This document shows, one piece after another, positions 7,532 to 14,481 of a stretch of DNA of 36,792 nucleotides. The position numbers were made by a program, and so were the translations under genes. Below the pieces are notes generated by a model that saw only the letters and a list, made by a program, of their open reading frames with translations, ran no database searches and was not told the DNA's origin. Position 1 is the first letter of the stretch, and each line of letters starts with the position of its first letter. The DNA comes from an uncultured Prevotellaceae bacterium (lineage in GTDB: Bacteria; Bacteroidota; Bacteroidia; Bacteroidales; Bacteroidaceae), in the NCBI GenBank assembly GCA_947303855.1, contig CAMYZO010000029.1:1-36792 (forward strand), given 5' to 3'.

Positions 7532-8401
7532 TTATTTTGTTTGGATAATCAGGAAGTTAGACACGCTCCAGAATGTGGTGGGGTCTGAAATGACAAGGAT
7601 GGTGTTCTGGCCTTCCTTTTGTAATGTGTAGGAGCCAGTGGGGACGTTAGTCAGAATCTTTGGCGACTTGGAGGGTATCGTGATGCTGGTCACCTCGCGG
7701 ATGTCAATCTTTTGGAACAGGTCAAGGTTGATGTTGGAGTAGTCTACCTTCGTCTTCTTCAGAAATCCGTCAGAGAGAAGCCCTGCTTCCTTCAGCTCTT
7801 TCTTCGTGCCCATCTTGATGTAGCCTTCATTGAGTGCTTGGTCTTGTGCCTGCATCACCTCCTCCTGCTGTGCTATCTGAGTTGCCTGCTCTGAAGTCTT
7901 CTGGGTCAGCGTCCCCACTCGGGCAGTCAGCTGCTCTACAGATATTTTGCTCTGTTCCAATTGAGCCATTAAGTCTGAGATTTGTGCATCTTTTTGTTCT
8001 ATCTGTTGCTTGAGGGCAGCTATGATGGTTTTGAGCTTGGAAGCATCAGCATTGCCTGTTGAGACCTCCTTTTCCAATTGCTGTATCCTGTCACGCTGTT
8101 GCTGCAATGTCTCTTTAAGCTGTGCCAGCGACTGTTTCATCTGTTCGCGGTCAGGAAGCGGTTTCTCCGGGTCAGCACGGAAGATGTTGTTCTCTTGCAC
8201 ATTGATAGCATTCAGCCCATCGCTGACGACGGACACAAAGTTCTGTAAATTTAAATAATCTTGGTTACGCTGTTGAAGGGCTGACTGCAATGAGTCCACC
8301 TCCTGCTGTAGTTTTTTTGTTTTATTACCACCACAAGAAGTAAAGGTAAGCAATGCGGTCAATGCCACAAGCGTTAAACACAGTAAATGATTTCGTTTCA
8401 T
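7532..8401 (-). CDS. Coiled-coil lipoprotein (Cbp1-like adhesin family)
   Basis: A 289-residue lipoprotein: signal peptide with lipobox (LLTFTSCGGN, Cys23), then about 150 residues of heptad-rich, Gln/Glu/Lys-rich coiled coil, and a compact beta-rich C-terminal domain (YIKMGTKKELKEAGLL, ITIPSKSPKILTNVPTGSY, WSVSNFLIIQTK). This arrangement matches the Bacteroidota family that databases name Cbp1-type collagen-binding glycoprotein adhesin, which I recall from memory and cannot check here. It is first in the block of eight genes. No consensus promoter is visible between it and the RNA at 8480-8754, so its transcription may come from the RNA promoter by read-through. Confidence 0.65.
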   Translation of the reverse strand: MKRNHLLCLTLVALTALLTFTSCGGNKTKKLQQEVDSLQSALQQRNQDYLNLQNFVSVVSDGLNAINVQENNIFRADPEKPLPDREQMKQSLAQLKETLQQQRDRIQQLEKEVSTGNADASKLKTIIAALKQQIEQKDAQISDLMAQLEQSKISVEQLTARVGTLTQKTSEQATQIAQQEEVMQAQDQALNEGYIKMGTKKELKEAGLLSDGFLKKTKVDYSNINLDLFQKIDIREVTSITIPSKSPKILTNVPTGSYTLQKEGQNTILVISDPTTFWSVSNFLIIQTK

Positions 8402-8479
8402 TCTTCTTATTGTTTATAGCCTATCACACCCCAACTTCAGCAATTTTAATCAATAAGTTTCAGGTTTTGCTTACCGCAC

Positions 8480-8578
8480 AAAAAAAGGCGTAGGTGTCTG
8501 TTCTTCTGCCCATCCTGGCACCTTGGGCCTTCGCATTGCCTCGCCACACAGGATAGACAACGCTCATCAGCCCACGCC
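8480..8578 (-). terminator. Intrinsic terminator of the structured RNA
   Basis: GGCGTGGG (minus, 8578-8571) pairs with CCTACGCC (8494-8487) over 8 bp with one G-U, enclosing the 11-bp hairpin, and is followed by seven U (8486-8480). The adhesin-like gene begins 79 bases further on, so this site could act as an attenuator. Confidence 0.6.
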
Positions 8579-8754
8579 AGTACGGACTATATAATATTGA
8601 GGTATATAGATACGTACTACGTAGACGTCTCGTTGTCATCTGTCTGCTGTGGCTGGAAGTTGCGAAGTTCAAGGTGCACAACGACAGACGTTCGAAAACG
8701 TCTTTCTCATACAATAAGACCGCCCGCTTTACCCCTGAGGGCTAACAAGCGATG
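8480..8754 (-). ncRNA. Structured RNA with own promoter and terminator, possible leader
   Basis: About 275 bases between a consensus promoter and a terminator. Helices seen on the minus strand are AGACGTT-TTCG-AACGTCT (8686-8703, perfect with a UUCG tetraloop), TCGTTGT/ACAACGA (8678-8684 with 8630-8636), a two-part stem AGTACG plus CTATATA with full complements (8579-8618), an 11-bp helix with only Watson-Crick and G-U pairs (8549-8559 with 8507-8517), and the 8-bp terminator helix (8571-8578 with 8487-8494). The layout recalls the Bacteroidales-1 RNA motif, which also runs from a Bacteroidota promoter to a terminator, but I cannot confirm membership. It is not visibly coding. Confidence 0.6.
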
Positions 8755-8757
8755 GTG

Positions 8758-8788
8758 CAAAGATAAGGAATAATTTTGAAACGGCAAA
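8758..8788 (-). promoter_or_regulatory. Promoter of the structured RNA
   Basis: On the minus strand TTTG (8785-8788), a 19-base spacer and TATCTTTG (8758-8765) match the Bacteroidota consensus. Start expected near 8754. Confidence 0.7.
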
Positions 8789-8873
8789 GAAAACGGCAAG
8801 GATTTTATTCGTGCTGTCACCTAAAAACATCAGCGGCGGTGGGAAATAATATGCTCCGATTTGGTGCTGCGGG

Positions 8874-8999
8874 GCACTGATGCACAAGTCGGTGGGGTGG
8901 ATGTTGCGAGAAATGGGTAAGCGAGCTTCTGTGGATCTGTTACGTGATTTTCTCCGTCAGCATACTCATGAGATGCCCTTAGACTATGGCTCTTGTTAA
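8874..8999 (+). pseudogene. C-terminal scrap of an AlkD-type DNA alkylation repair gene
   Basis: A short open stretch directly before dapL encodes MHKSVGWMLREMGKR, then a helix RASVDLLRDFL and HTHEMP. This is the characteristic late segment of AlkD-like DNA glycosylases (usual form KAVGWMLREVGKR ... followed by RTTLRYAIE). Nothing upstream in this frame resembles the remaining roughly 180 residues, and the conserved RTTLRYA segment is replaced by LDYGSC and a stop inside dapL. I infer a remnant left by a deletion that brought dapL next to it. The match is by eye, but the motif is distinctive. Confidence 0.55.
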
Positions 9000-10218
9000 T
9001 ATTCATTTCCTGAACCTCCAGAATAACTACCTGTTCGCCGATATCGCCAAGAAAGTCAACGCTTTCAAGGTGATGCATCCGGGGGCCGACGTCATCAGCC
9101 TCGGTATCGGTGATGTCACCCAACCGCTCTGTCCTGCTGTCACCGAGGCCATGCACAAGGCTGTAGATGAGATGTCCACTGCCGAGGGATTCCGAGGCTA
9201 CGGCCCCGAGCAGGGCTATGACTTCCTGCGCGAAGCCATCCTGAAGAATGACTTCCTGCCGCGTGGCATCCACCTCGACATCGACGAGGTCTTCGTTAAC
9301 GATGGTGCCAAGTCTGACACGGGCAACTTCCAGGAGCTGCTCCACTGGGACAACTTTATCGGCGTCACCGACCCCATCTACCCCGTCTATATCGACTCCA
9401 ACGTGATGATAGGTCGTTGCGGTGTCTACAAAGATGGACGCTGGACCAACGTGCGCTATATGCCCACCAAGGCCGAGAACGGTTTTGTTCCTGACCTTCC
9501 CAAGGGCCGTCCCGTCGATGTCATCTATCTCTGCTACCCCAACAACCCCACGGGTACGGTCATCAGCAAACAGGAACTGCGCAAGTGGGTGAACTATGCC
9601 CTGAAGAACGATGCCCTCATCCTCTACGATGCCGCTTATCAGGCCTATATTCAGGACCCGAAGATACCCCACAGTATCTACGAGATTCGCGGCGCCCGTA
9701 AGTGTGCCGTTGAGTTCCGTTCCTATTCCAAGACGGCAGGTTTCACGGGCGTACGCTGCGGCTACACCATCGTACCGAAGGAGGTCACCGTCAGCACCTT
9801 CGAGGGCGAGCGCATATCACTCAACCAGCTTTGGCTGCGCCGACAGTGTACGAAGTTCAATGGCTGCAGCTACATCTCCCAGCGTGCCGCCGAGGCCATC
9901 TACTCACCCGAGGGCAAGGCTCAGGTGAAGGCCACCGTCGACTATTACATGCAGAACGCCAAGAAGATGCTCACTGTTCTAAAAAGTCTCGGCTACGAGT
10001 GCTACGGTGGCGAGAATGCCCCCTACGTGTGGATGCGCTGTCCTGACGGCATGGGCTCCTGGCAGTTCTTCGAGGCCCTGCTCTATGGTGCCAATGTCGT
10101 CTGCACGCCAGGCGTCGGTTTCGGTCCCTCTGGCGAGGGCTACGTGCGCTTTACCGCCTTCGGCAGTCACGAAAAGACGGAAGAAGCGTTACAGCGCATC
10201 AAGGCTTGGAGCAAATAG
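8986..10218 (+). CDS. dapL: LL-diaminopimelate aminotransferase
   Basis: A 410-residue PLP-dependent class I/II aminotransferase that converts tetrahydrodipicolinate directly to LL-diaminopimelate using glutamate, in the DapL branch of lysine and peptidoglycan synthesis used by Bacteroidota. Diagnostic features are the start [52 protein letters not shown] and the Schiff-base lysine in [16 protein letters not shown] (Lys249). Length is typical. The start codon lies inside the AlkD remnant frame, and no consensus promoter is visible within the 100 bases before it, so transcription is unexplained. It converges on sodB, with only two bases between the stop codons. Confidence 0.95.
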   Translation: MALVNIHFLNLQNNYLFADIAKKVNAFKVMHPGADVISLGIGDVTQPLCPAVTEAMHKAVDEMSTAEGFRGYGPEQGYDFLREAILKNDFLPRGIHLDIDEVFVNDGAKSDTGNFQELLHWDNFIGVTDPIYPVYIDSNVMIGRCGVYKDGRWTNVRYMPTKAENGFVPDLPKGRPVDVIYLCYPNNPTGTVISKQELRKWVNYALKNDALILYDAAYQAYIQDPKIPHSIYEIRGARKCAVEFRSYSKTAGFTGVRCGYTIVPKEVTVSTFEGERISLNQLWLRRQCTKFNGCSYISQRAAEAIYSPEGKAQVKATVDYYMQNAKKMLTVLKSLGYECYGGENAPYVWMRCPDGMGSWQFFEALLYGANVVCTPGVGFGPSGEGYVRFTAFGSHEKTEEALQRIKAWSK

Positions 10219-10220
10219 CA

Positions 10221-10814
10221 TTATCGCTGATTCACAAACCTTCCCTCTATCACTTCCCAGTTGACGATCTGCCATAGGGCGCTCAGATGGTCAGGACGGC
10301 GATTCTGATAGTCCAGGTAATAGGCATGCTCCCACACATCGAAAGTCAGCAGAGGGGTCAAGCCTTTCTGAATAGGGTTCGCAGCATTTGGCTCCTGAGT
10401 GATGATAAGTTTTCCGTCTTTGTCTGCTGACAGCCACACCCAACCAGAACCGAAGAGTGTGGCACCCTTTTTCTGGAACTCCTCCTTGAATGCCTCGAAC
10501 GAGCCGAATTGCTCCACAATAGCCTCGGCAAGCTTGCCAATGGGTTTATTGTCCTCCTGAGGGCTGATGAATTGCTGGAAATACAACTCGTGATTTAGAA
10601 TCTGGCCTGCGTTGTTGAGCATGCCACCCTCGCTCTTCAGAACAATTTCCTCCAAGGATTTGCCCTCTAGCGGACTCCCCTCAAGCAGCCCGTTCAGGTT
10701 GTTCACATAAGCCAACAGGTGTTTCCCATGATGAAAGCCTATTGTCTCCTTGCTAATCACTGGCTCCAACGCATCCTGTGCGTATGGTAATGCCATCAAT
10801 TCAAACTTCTTCAT
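10221..10814 (-). CDS. sodB: Superoxide dismutase, Fe/Mn family
   Basis: A 197-residue cytoplasmic enzyme that dismutates superoxide to oxygen and peroxide. Metal ligands are His28 (FHHGKH), His75 (NHELYF), Asp159 and His163 (TFDVWEHAYY). Gln71 in NNAGQ is the outer-sphere residue at the position typical of iron enzymes, so Fe or cambialistic use is likely, as in other Bacteroidales. Met1 gives MKKFELMALPYA; Met7 would also fit but shortens the conserved N-terminus. A -7 box lies 26 bases upstream. Confidence 0.95.
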   Translation of the reverse strand: MKKFELMALPYAQDALEPVISKETIGFHHGKHLLAYVNNLNGLLEGSPLEGKSLEEIVLKSEGGMLNNAGQILNHELYFQQFISPQEDNKPIGKLAEAIVEQFGSFEAFKEEFQKKGATLFGSGWVWLSADKDGKLIITQEPNAANPIQKGLTPLLTFDVWEHAYYLDYQNRRPDHLSALWQIVNWEVIEGRFVNQR

Positions 10815-10839
10815 GTTTTGTGCCTTTGATTATCCACTG

Positions 10840-10847
10840 CAAAGATA
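10840..10847 (-). promoter_or_regulatory. -7 element upstream of sodB
   Basis: TATCTTTG on the minus strand, placed 26 bases before the sodB start. No clear TTTG box at the expected distance upstream. Confidence 0.5.
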
Positions 10848-10988
10848 ATCATTCTTTCGTGATTTACTTCATAAAACCTTAAAAAAAACGCTTGTCCAAA
10901 GCGAAATCGGGAACTCCTCTTATTTTGTGTTCGATAACAGTTTGCAACAGAAGGGCTTTTATTATGTGCAAAGTGAAAGCAAACTGAA

Positions 10989-11043
10989 AACAAAATAACA
11001 CGTTTTGTTTAGGAGCACAGAGGGACAGACCCTCTGTGCTCCT
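10989..11043. repeat. ACAGA-loop hairpin and adjacent A/T-rich hairpin
   Basis: A perfect 14-bp stem (11011-11024 with 11030-11043) encloses the loop ACAGA. Its core GCACAG..GGG is the same as that of the hairpin at 1538-1562. Next to it AAACAAAA pairs with TTTTGTTT (about 10989-11011). The position after the truncated Zeta gene allows a terminator role on the minus strand, but the repetition suggests a dispersed element. The rest of the 300-base gap 10815-11116 shows only the sodB promoter. Confidence 0.6.
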
Positions 11044-11116
11044 ACTTCGTTTTAAATAGCAGCATATCCCCCCGGCTGCCACTTTGAACAATAAACGTGT
11101 TCCTTTTGGTTGGTTT

Positions 11117-11611
11117 CTAATTTCTCTTAAGTTTTGCGAACTCTTCTTCAAACTGCTCCTTAAACCATTGTGGTGGATTATCCTCAACCTTGTGGATATT
11201 GCCTTTTGTATTGTGCAATGCGACTATTTCGCCATATTCCGTATTACCATCTATGAAGGTGAGATTCTCAAACAGATTTAGATGCTGCTTAACTTTGACA
11301 AGTCCTTCGCTGAAATTAAAGCGTATTACGTCATCTGCTACATCGTGACCTCCTGTCTGTGCTCTAAGGGTCACTCTCATCACGCTGTCATCCTCAGATG
11401 TTAGCCCAAAGTAGCAAAGAGTGATTTTGAATCCAGCTGTTTTGAACTCGTTTACCATACCGACCACCATATCGCTAGAGAAGTTGGTTTCGAAGGCGAA
11501 GTCTTTCCTTTCAGCAAGAGCCTTTGTCTTCTGTTTTTCCAACTCAGAAGCGACTGTTCCACTAACCCATCGGTCAGGCCAGTCGGGATGATCTTTGCGA
11601 AGATTCAGCAT
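11117..11611 (-). pseudogene. 5'-truncated Zeta-toxin-like kinase
   Basis: A 164-codon frame with the late part of a Zeta/COG4185-type ATPase: KDFAFETNFSS (the FET segment), CYFGLTSEDDSVMRV, RAQTGGHDVADDVI and the strand NLTFIDG. Family members begin with an AGPNGSGKT P-loop about 40 residues before the FET segment. Here that part is absent, and the frame starts at an ATG formed at the junction with the hepT remnant. Without a P-loop it cannot bind ATP and is presumed inactive. No epsilon-type antitoxin is present. Translation from the overlapping hepT fragment is possible, since the frames overlap by 38 bases. Confidence 0.7.
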
Positions 11612-11732
11612 GAAAGCACTTCTTGTCGGCTATCATACTGTCAAGGGTGTACCCTTGCAAATAGCTGTTAATGTTGTCTATGCACTCTGCTATATGCTGC
11701 AGACGGTCTATGTCCTTAATACGTTCTCTCAT
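11574..11732 (-). pseudogene. hepT: 3'-truncated hepT (HEPN toxin) fragment
   Basis: This 52-codon frame overlaps the mntA stop by 17 bases, as in intact mntA-hepT operons. It encodes the first HEPN helices (RIKDIDRLQHIAECIDNI, then YTLDSMIADKKCFHA). Homology ends after FHA at residue 42, exactly where Zeta-like sequence begins in the next frame, and ten foreign codons precede a stop. The catalytic RX4-6HXY motif of HepT RNases, normally near residue 100, is lost, so the toxin is dead. Confidence 0.7.
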
Positions 11733-12015
11733 AAATCACTTTTTTGTCTTTGTTAGCAGTAACAGCGGCGGCGGGGCGCAGTGTTCCTTCCTCCACCAAG
11801 TCAACTTTACGACCAATTAAGTCCTCAATTGCGAGACGCATTCCGACGTAGCGGAAAAGACCTATTGGTTCACTATGGTCAAATTCAACCAGCAAATCCA
11901 CATCGCTCTCAGGCGTTTCTTCATCGCGGGCAAACGAACCGAATACCCACGCTTTTTTGATAGGCTGAGTTGCCATGTAGTTTACAATGGCTTGTCTCAT
12001 CTGTTGTGTAATCAT
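11716..12015 (-). CDS. mntA: MntA-type nucleotidyltransferase antitoxin
   Basis: A 99-residue minimal nucleotidyltransferase. The motif GSFARDEETPESDVD gives Gly26-Ser27 and the metal-binding Asp38 and Asp40. In MntA-HepT modules this enzyme neutralises the HEPN RNase by adding AMP residues to the tyrosine of its RX4-6HXY motif. The protein looks intact and of normal length, but its partner gene is truncated, leaving an antitoxin without target in this locus. It may persist by chance or act against HepT copies elsewhere. Probably transcribed from the -7 box at 12203-12210. Confidence 0.85.
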   Translation of the reverse strand: MITQQMRQAIVNYMATQPIKKAWVFGSFARDEETPESDVDLLVEFDHSEPIGLFRYVGMRLAIEDLIGRKVDLVEEGTLRPAAAVTANKDKKVIYERTY

Positions 12016-12027
12016 ATTTATCCATTT

Positions 12028-12193
12028 TTATACAATTCTTCTTTCAGTATCTGCGCTATACACTTTCCATATCTGCTCGAAGTAGTCTGCCATCTGGTCG
12101 TTGGCGAGGCTGCTGTCGCGCATCACGGAGTAAGCAGGCTGAAGCTTGGCAATCTCCGTGATAGCAGTTTCGTTGACCTGTTCAATTGTCCAT
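12028..12193 (-). pseudogene. Small frame-broken ORF ahead of mntA
   Basis: In one frame the minus strand reads EQVNETAITEIAKLQPAY, then SVMRDSSLANDQMADYF and EQIWKVYSADTERR, which looks coding. The only ATG at the right distance from the promoter (12193) is one base out of frame and hits a stop after three codons. A single extra T near 12184 would explain this. Without a frameshift only a 31-codon ORF from 12123 remains. I do not recognise the family. It sits where a third gene of the mntA-hepT operon could be. Confidence 0.35.
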
Positions 12194-12202
12194 AATTTGC
12201 TG

Positions 12203-12210
12203 CAAATATA
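12203..12210 (-). promoter_or_regulatory. -7 element for the mntA locus
   Basis: TATATTTG on the minus strand, ten bases before the ATG at 12193. No good TTTG box is seen at the usual spacing. Confidence 0.45.
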
Positions 12211-12302
12211 CGAAGAATAATTGAAAAGTTATCTAATTTAATCAGAATAATTAAGGATAATGGGCATTTTGTGTACTCCACGCTCATTTTTTTGCCAAAA
12301 AA

Positions 12303-12334
12303 TTTGGAGGGAAAGAAAAAATGTACTACTTTTG
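12303..12334 (+). promoter_or_regulatory. Promoter of the efflux operon
   Basis: TTTG (12303-12306), 20 bases, TACTTTTG (12327-12334): full Bacteroidota consensus 41 bases before the first ATG. Confidence 0.75.
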
Positions 12335-12357
12335 CAGTGTAATAGTAAAGTAGTACA
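12322..12357. promoter_or_regulatory. Inverted-repeat operator, likely GntR/YtrA site
   Basis: TGTACTACTTT (12322-12332) and its exact complement AAAGTAGTACA (12347-12357), 14 bases apart, cover the -7 box and the expected start point. The operon encodes a short GntR regulator of the YtrA type, whose relatives bind operators with GTACTA/TAGTAC-like arms, so autorepression is the natural inference. Confidence 0.65.
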
Positions 12358-12374
12358 CAAAAACACTAACCATT

Positions 12375-13190
12375 ATGATTGAAGTAAGTAACATCAGTTT
12401 CAAGTACGCGGGCCAGAAGAGCCTGGTATTCGACGACTTCAGCCTGAGGCTGGAGGAGAACAACATCTATGGGCTGTTAGGCAAGAACGGCACGGGCAAG
12501 TCGACGCTGCTCTATCTGGTCAGCGGTCTGCTGCGTCCCGTCAGCGGTTCGGTCAGTTGCGACGGCATGGCCACCTGTAAGCGGACGCCGGAACTGCTGC
12601 GCGACATCTTCCTCGTGACTGAGGAGTTTGAGATGCCTGCCATCAGGCTCTCTGACTATGTGAGACTCTACAGTCCGTTCTATCCGCAGTTCTCGGATGA
12701 GATTCTGCAGGGCTGTCTCTCTGACTTCGACCTGCCTGCCGATGTCAGTCTGGGCGAGCTGTCGATGGGGCAGCGCAAGAAGGCGTACATTGCCTTTGCC
12801 ATGGCTACGAACACGAAGTACCTGCTGATGGATGAGCCGACGAACGGCCTGGACATTCCGTCGAAGTCGCAGTTCCGCAAGGTCATTGCCCGCCACATGA
12901 CGGAGGAGCGCACCGTGGTTATCTCTACGCATCAGGTGCATGACGTGGAGCAGATGCTGGATCACATCGTGATGCTCGACAAGCGCTCGGTGCTGCTGAA
13001 CGCGTCGATGCAGGAGATTCAGAACCAGTACACCTTTGCTTACCGTACGCCTCAGCAGATGGACGACGCGGTGCTGTATGCGGAGCCTACGCTGCAGGGT
13101 AATGCGGTCATCAGCCGCCGACGGGAGGGCGACGCTGAGACGCAGGTGAACCTCGAACTCCTCTTCAACTACAAGACGCAGAATAAATAA
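12375..13190 (+). CDS. ABC transporter ATP-binding protein (YtrB-like)
   Basis: A 271-residue ATPase with Walker A GKNGTGKST (36-44), signature LSMGQ (129-133), Walker B LLMDEP (150-155) with NGLD D-loop, and the switch His in ISTHQVHD. Together with the next gene it forms a small exporter of the kind that accompanies YtrA-type GntR regulators, where drug or cell-wall-stress export is common. The C-terminal 50 residues are variable. First gene of the operon, 41 bases after the promoter. Confidence 0.85.
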   Translation: MIEVSNISFKYAGQKSLVFDDFSLRLEENNIYGLLGKNGTGKSTLLYLVSGLLRPVSGSVSCDGMATCKRTPELLRDIFLVTEEFEMPAIRLSDYVRLYSPFYPQFSDEILQGCLSDFDLPADVSLGELSMGQRKKAYIAFAMATNTKYLLMDEPTNGLDIPSKSQFRKVIARHMTEERTVVISTHQVHDVEQMLDHIVMLDKRSVLLNASMQEIQNQYTFAYRTPQQMDDAVLYAEPTLQGNAVISRRREGDAETQVNLELLFNYKTQNK

Positions 13191-13229
13191 CGACAACTTT
13201 TTTAATGATATACGACAACTTTGACAACT

Positions 13230-14084
13230 ATGACAACATTTAGTTTTGATAGATTTTTGCTGGCACTGAAGTGCCACTTTCTGATAGAGCGCAAGTCGTG
13301 GATGCGGCTCTTTGGCATCTATACGCTGGTGATGTTTATGGCCAACCTGTTCTTTACCCGTGTGCAGGCGAGAGACTACGGGTGGATGATGGAGAACTGG
13401 GAGTTGGAACGGCTTATCAGACAATATAAAAACGCTGTTGCTGATACCGTCGTCTTCGGCATCATCTTCTTCTGTTTCGCCATGCTGTTTTGTGCCAGCT
13501 TTATGTTCTCGCAGATGAAGGACACGCGCAAGCGGTCGGCCTATCTGCTGTGGCCCGTCAGCAACGTGGAGAAATATGTCGTCAGCTTCTTGTATTCCGT
13601 TGTGTTCATGACAGTCCTGACGGTTGCTGCATACGTATTGGCCGATGGGCTGCGCGTGCTGACGGACTGGCTGACGGGACGTATCGTCATCTGGGGCTTT
13701 CCCAAGTTGGCTGAGTTTTTCAGCAGTAACGCTATTTGCGAAAATTGGCAGACAGCCTGGATGTTCTTCGCCTGGGTGTTCTACTTCCACTCGCTCTATA
13801 TCGTGGGCGGCACGCTGTTCCGCCGGCAGCAGTTCCTGATGACCAGTGCCGTGATTGTTGTTGTGGGCATCCTGCTGATAATGACGCTGAACCAGGTACA
13901 TCCGGACGTGGATATTGTTACGGGGACTTGGGACGAAAAGACCCGCACCTATACTCAGGTGTTCCATCCCGCCTTCTATATCCTTACCTCGGTGCTGACG
14001 CTCCTCATCTTCTTCCACTACTGGGTTTCGTACAAGCTCTTTACCCGTATTCAGGTGATTAACAATAAATGGTTGAACGTATGA
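13230..14084 (+). CDS. ABC transporter permease (six membrane segments)
   Basis: A 284-residue integral membrane protein, the partner of the preceding ATPase. Hydrophobic segments include FGIYTLVMFMANLFF, VVFGIIFFCFAMLFCASFMF, YVVSFLYSVVFMTVLTVAAYVL, WMFFAWVFYFHSLYIVGG, SAVIVVVGILLIM and FYILTSVLTLLIFFHYW. The ATG at 13230 is preferred over the TTG at 13221. The stop overlaps the regulator start (ATGA). Its substrate cannot be told from sequence. Confidence 0.75.
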   Translation: MTTFSFDRFLLALKCHFLIERKSWMRLFGIYTLVMFMANLFFTRVQARDYGWMMENWELERLIRQYKNAVADTVVFGIIFFCFAMLFCASFMFSQMKDTRKRSAYLLWPVSNVEKYVVSFLYSVVFMTVLTVAAYVLADGLRVLTDWLTGRIVIWGFPKLAEFFSSNAICENWQTAWMFFAWVFYFHSLYIVGGTLFRRQQFLMTSAVIVVVGILLIMTLNQVHPDVDIVTGTWDEKTRTYTQVFHPAFYILTSVLTLLIFFHYWVSYKLFTRIQVINNKWLNV

Positions 14085-14443
14085 TTTTCACAAACGATAA
14101 AGCGATATACATCCAGATGGCCGACCGCCTCTGTGACGAGATACTTGCAGGCAAGTATCGTGACGACGACCGCATACCGAGTGTGCGCGAACTGGCTGTG
14201 CTGCTGGAGGTGAATGTGAACACCGCCGTCAGGGCCTTCGACGAACTTTCGCGCGCAAACATTATTTATAATAAGCGCGGTCTGGGCTACTTTGTCACGC
14301 CCGGTGCCAAGAAGCAGATTCTGAAGGAGCGCCGTAAGGCGTTCATGAAGGAGCGTCTGCCGGAGCTGTTCCGGCAGATGCAGCTGCTGGGCATAACGTT
14401 AGAAGATGTTAAAGTGGCGTACGATGCGCAACAAAACGCATAG
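14081..14443 (+). CDS. GntR family transcriptional regulator (YtrA type)
   Basis: A 120-residue winged-helix regulator: MIFTNDKAIYIQMADRLCDEIL, then IPSVRELAVLLEVNVNTAVRAFDEL (the helix-turn-helix) and NKRGLGYFV (wing). The C-terminal dimer tail is short, as in the YtrA subfamily, which lacks a large effector domain. The ATG at 14081 overlaps the permease stop; an in-frame ATG at 14069 would add four residues. It lies third in the operon and probably represses it through the inverted repeat at 12322-12357. Confidence 0.85.
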   Translation: MIFTNDKAIYIQMADRLCDEILAGKYRDDDRIPSVRELAVLLEVNVNTAVRAFDELSRANIIYNKRGLGYFVTPGAKKQILKERRKAFMKERLPELFRQMQLLGITLEDVKVAYDAQQNA

Positions 14444-14481
14444 TGTCTGCGTCTAACAGACAAATAAGCTTAACCAAAGAA

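Noticed and set aside
8460..8714. 84-codon minus-strand ORF
   Set aside because: It lies wholly inside the structured RNA, runs through its terminator and has an Arg/Ser/Tyr-rich sequence without a family; the helices explain the region better.
8830..9672. 280-codon open frame on the minus strand
   Set aside because: Antisense of dapL with Val/Gly/Asp-rich nonsense sequence; dapL shows all its active-site motifs.
12477..14018. 513-codon open frame on the minus strand
   Set aside because: It is antisense to the ABC ATPase and permease genes; the translation is His/Gln/Arg-rich with no family signs, an effect of GC-rich codon use on the other strand.
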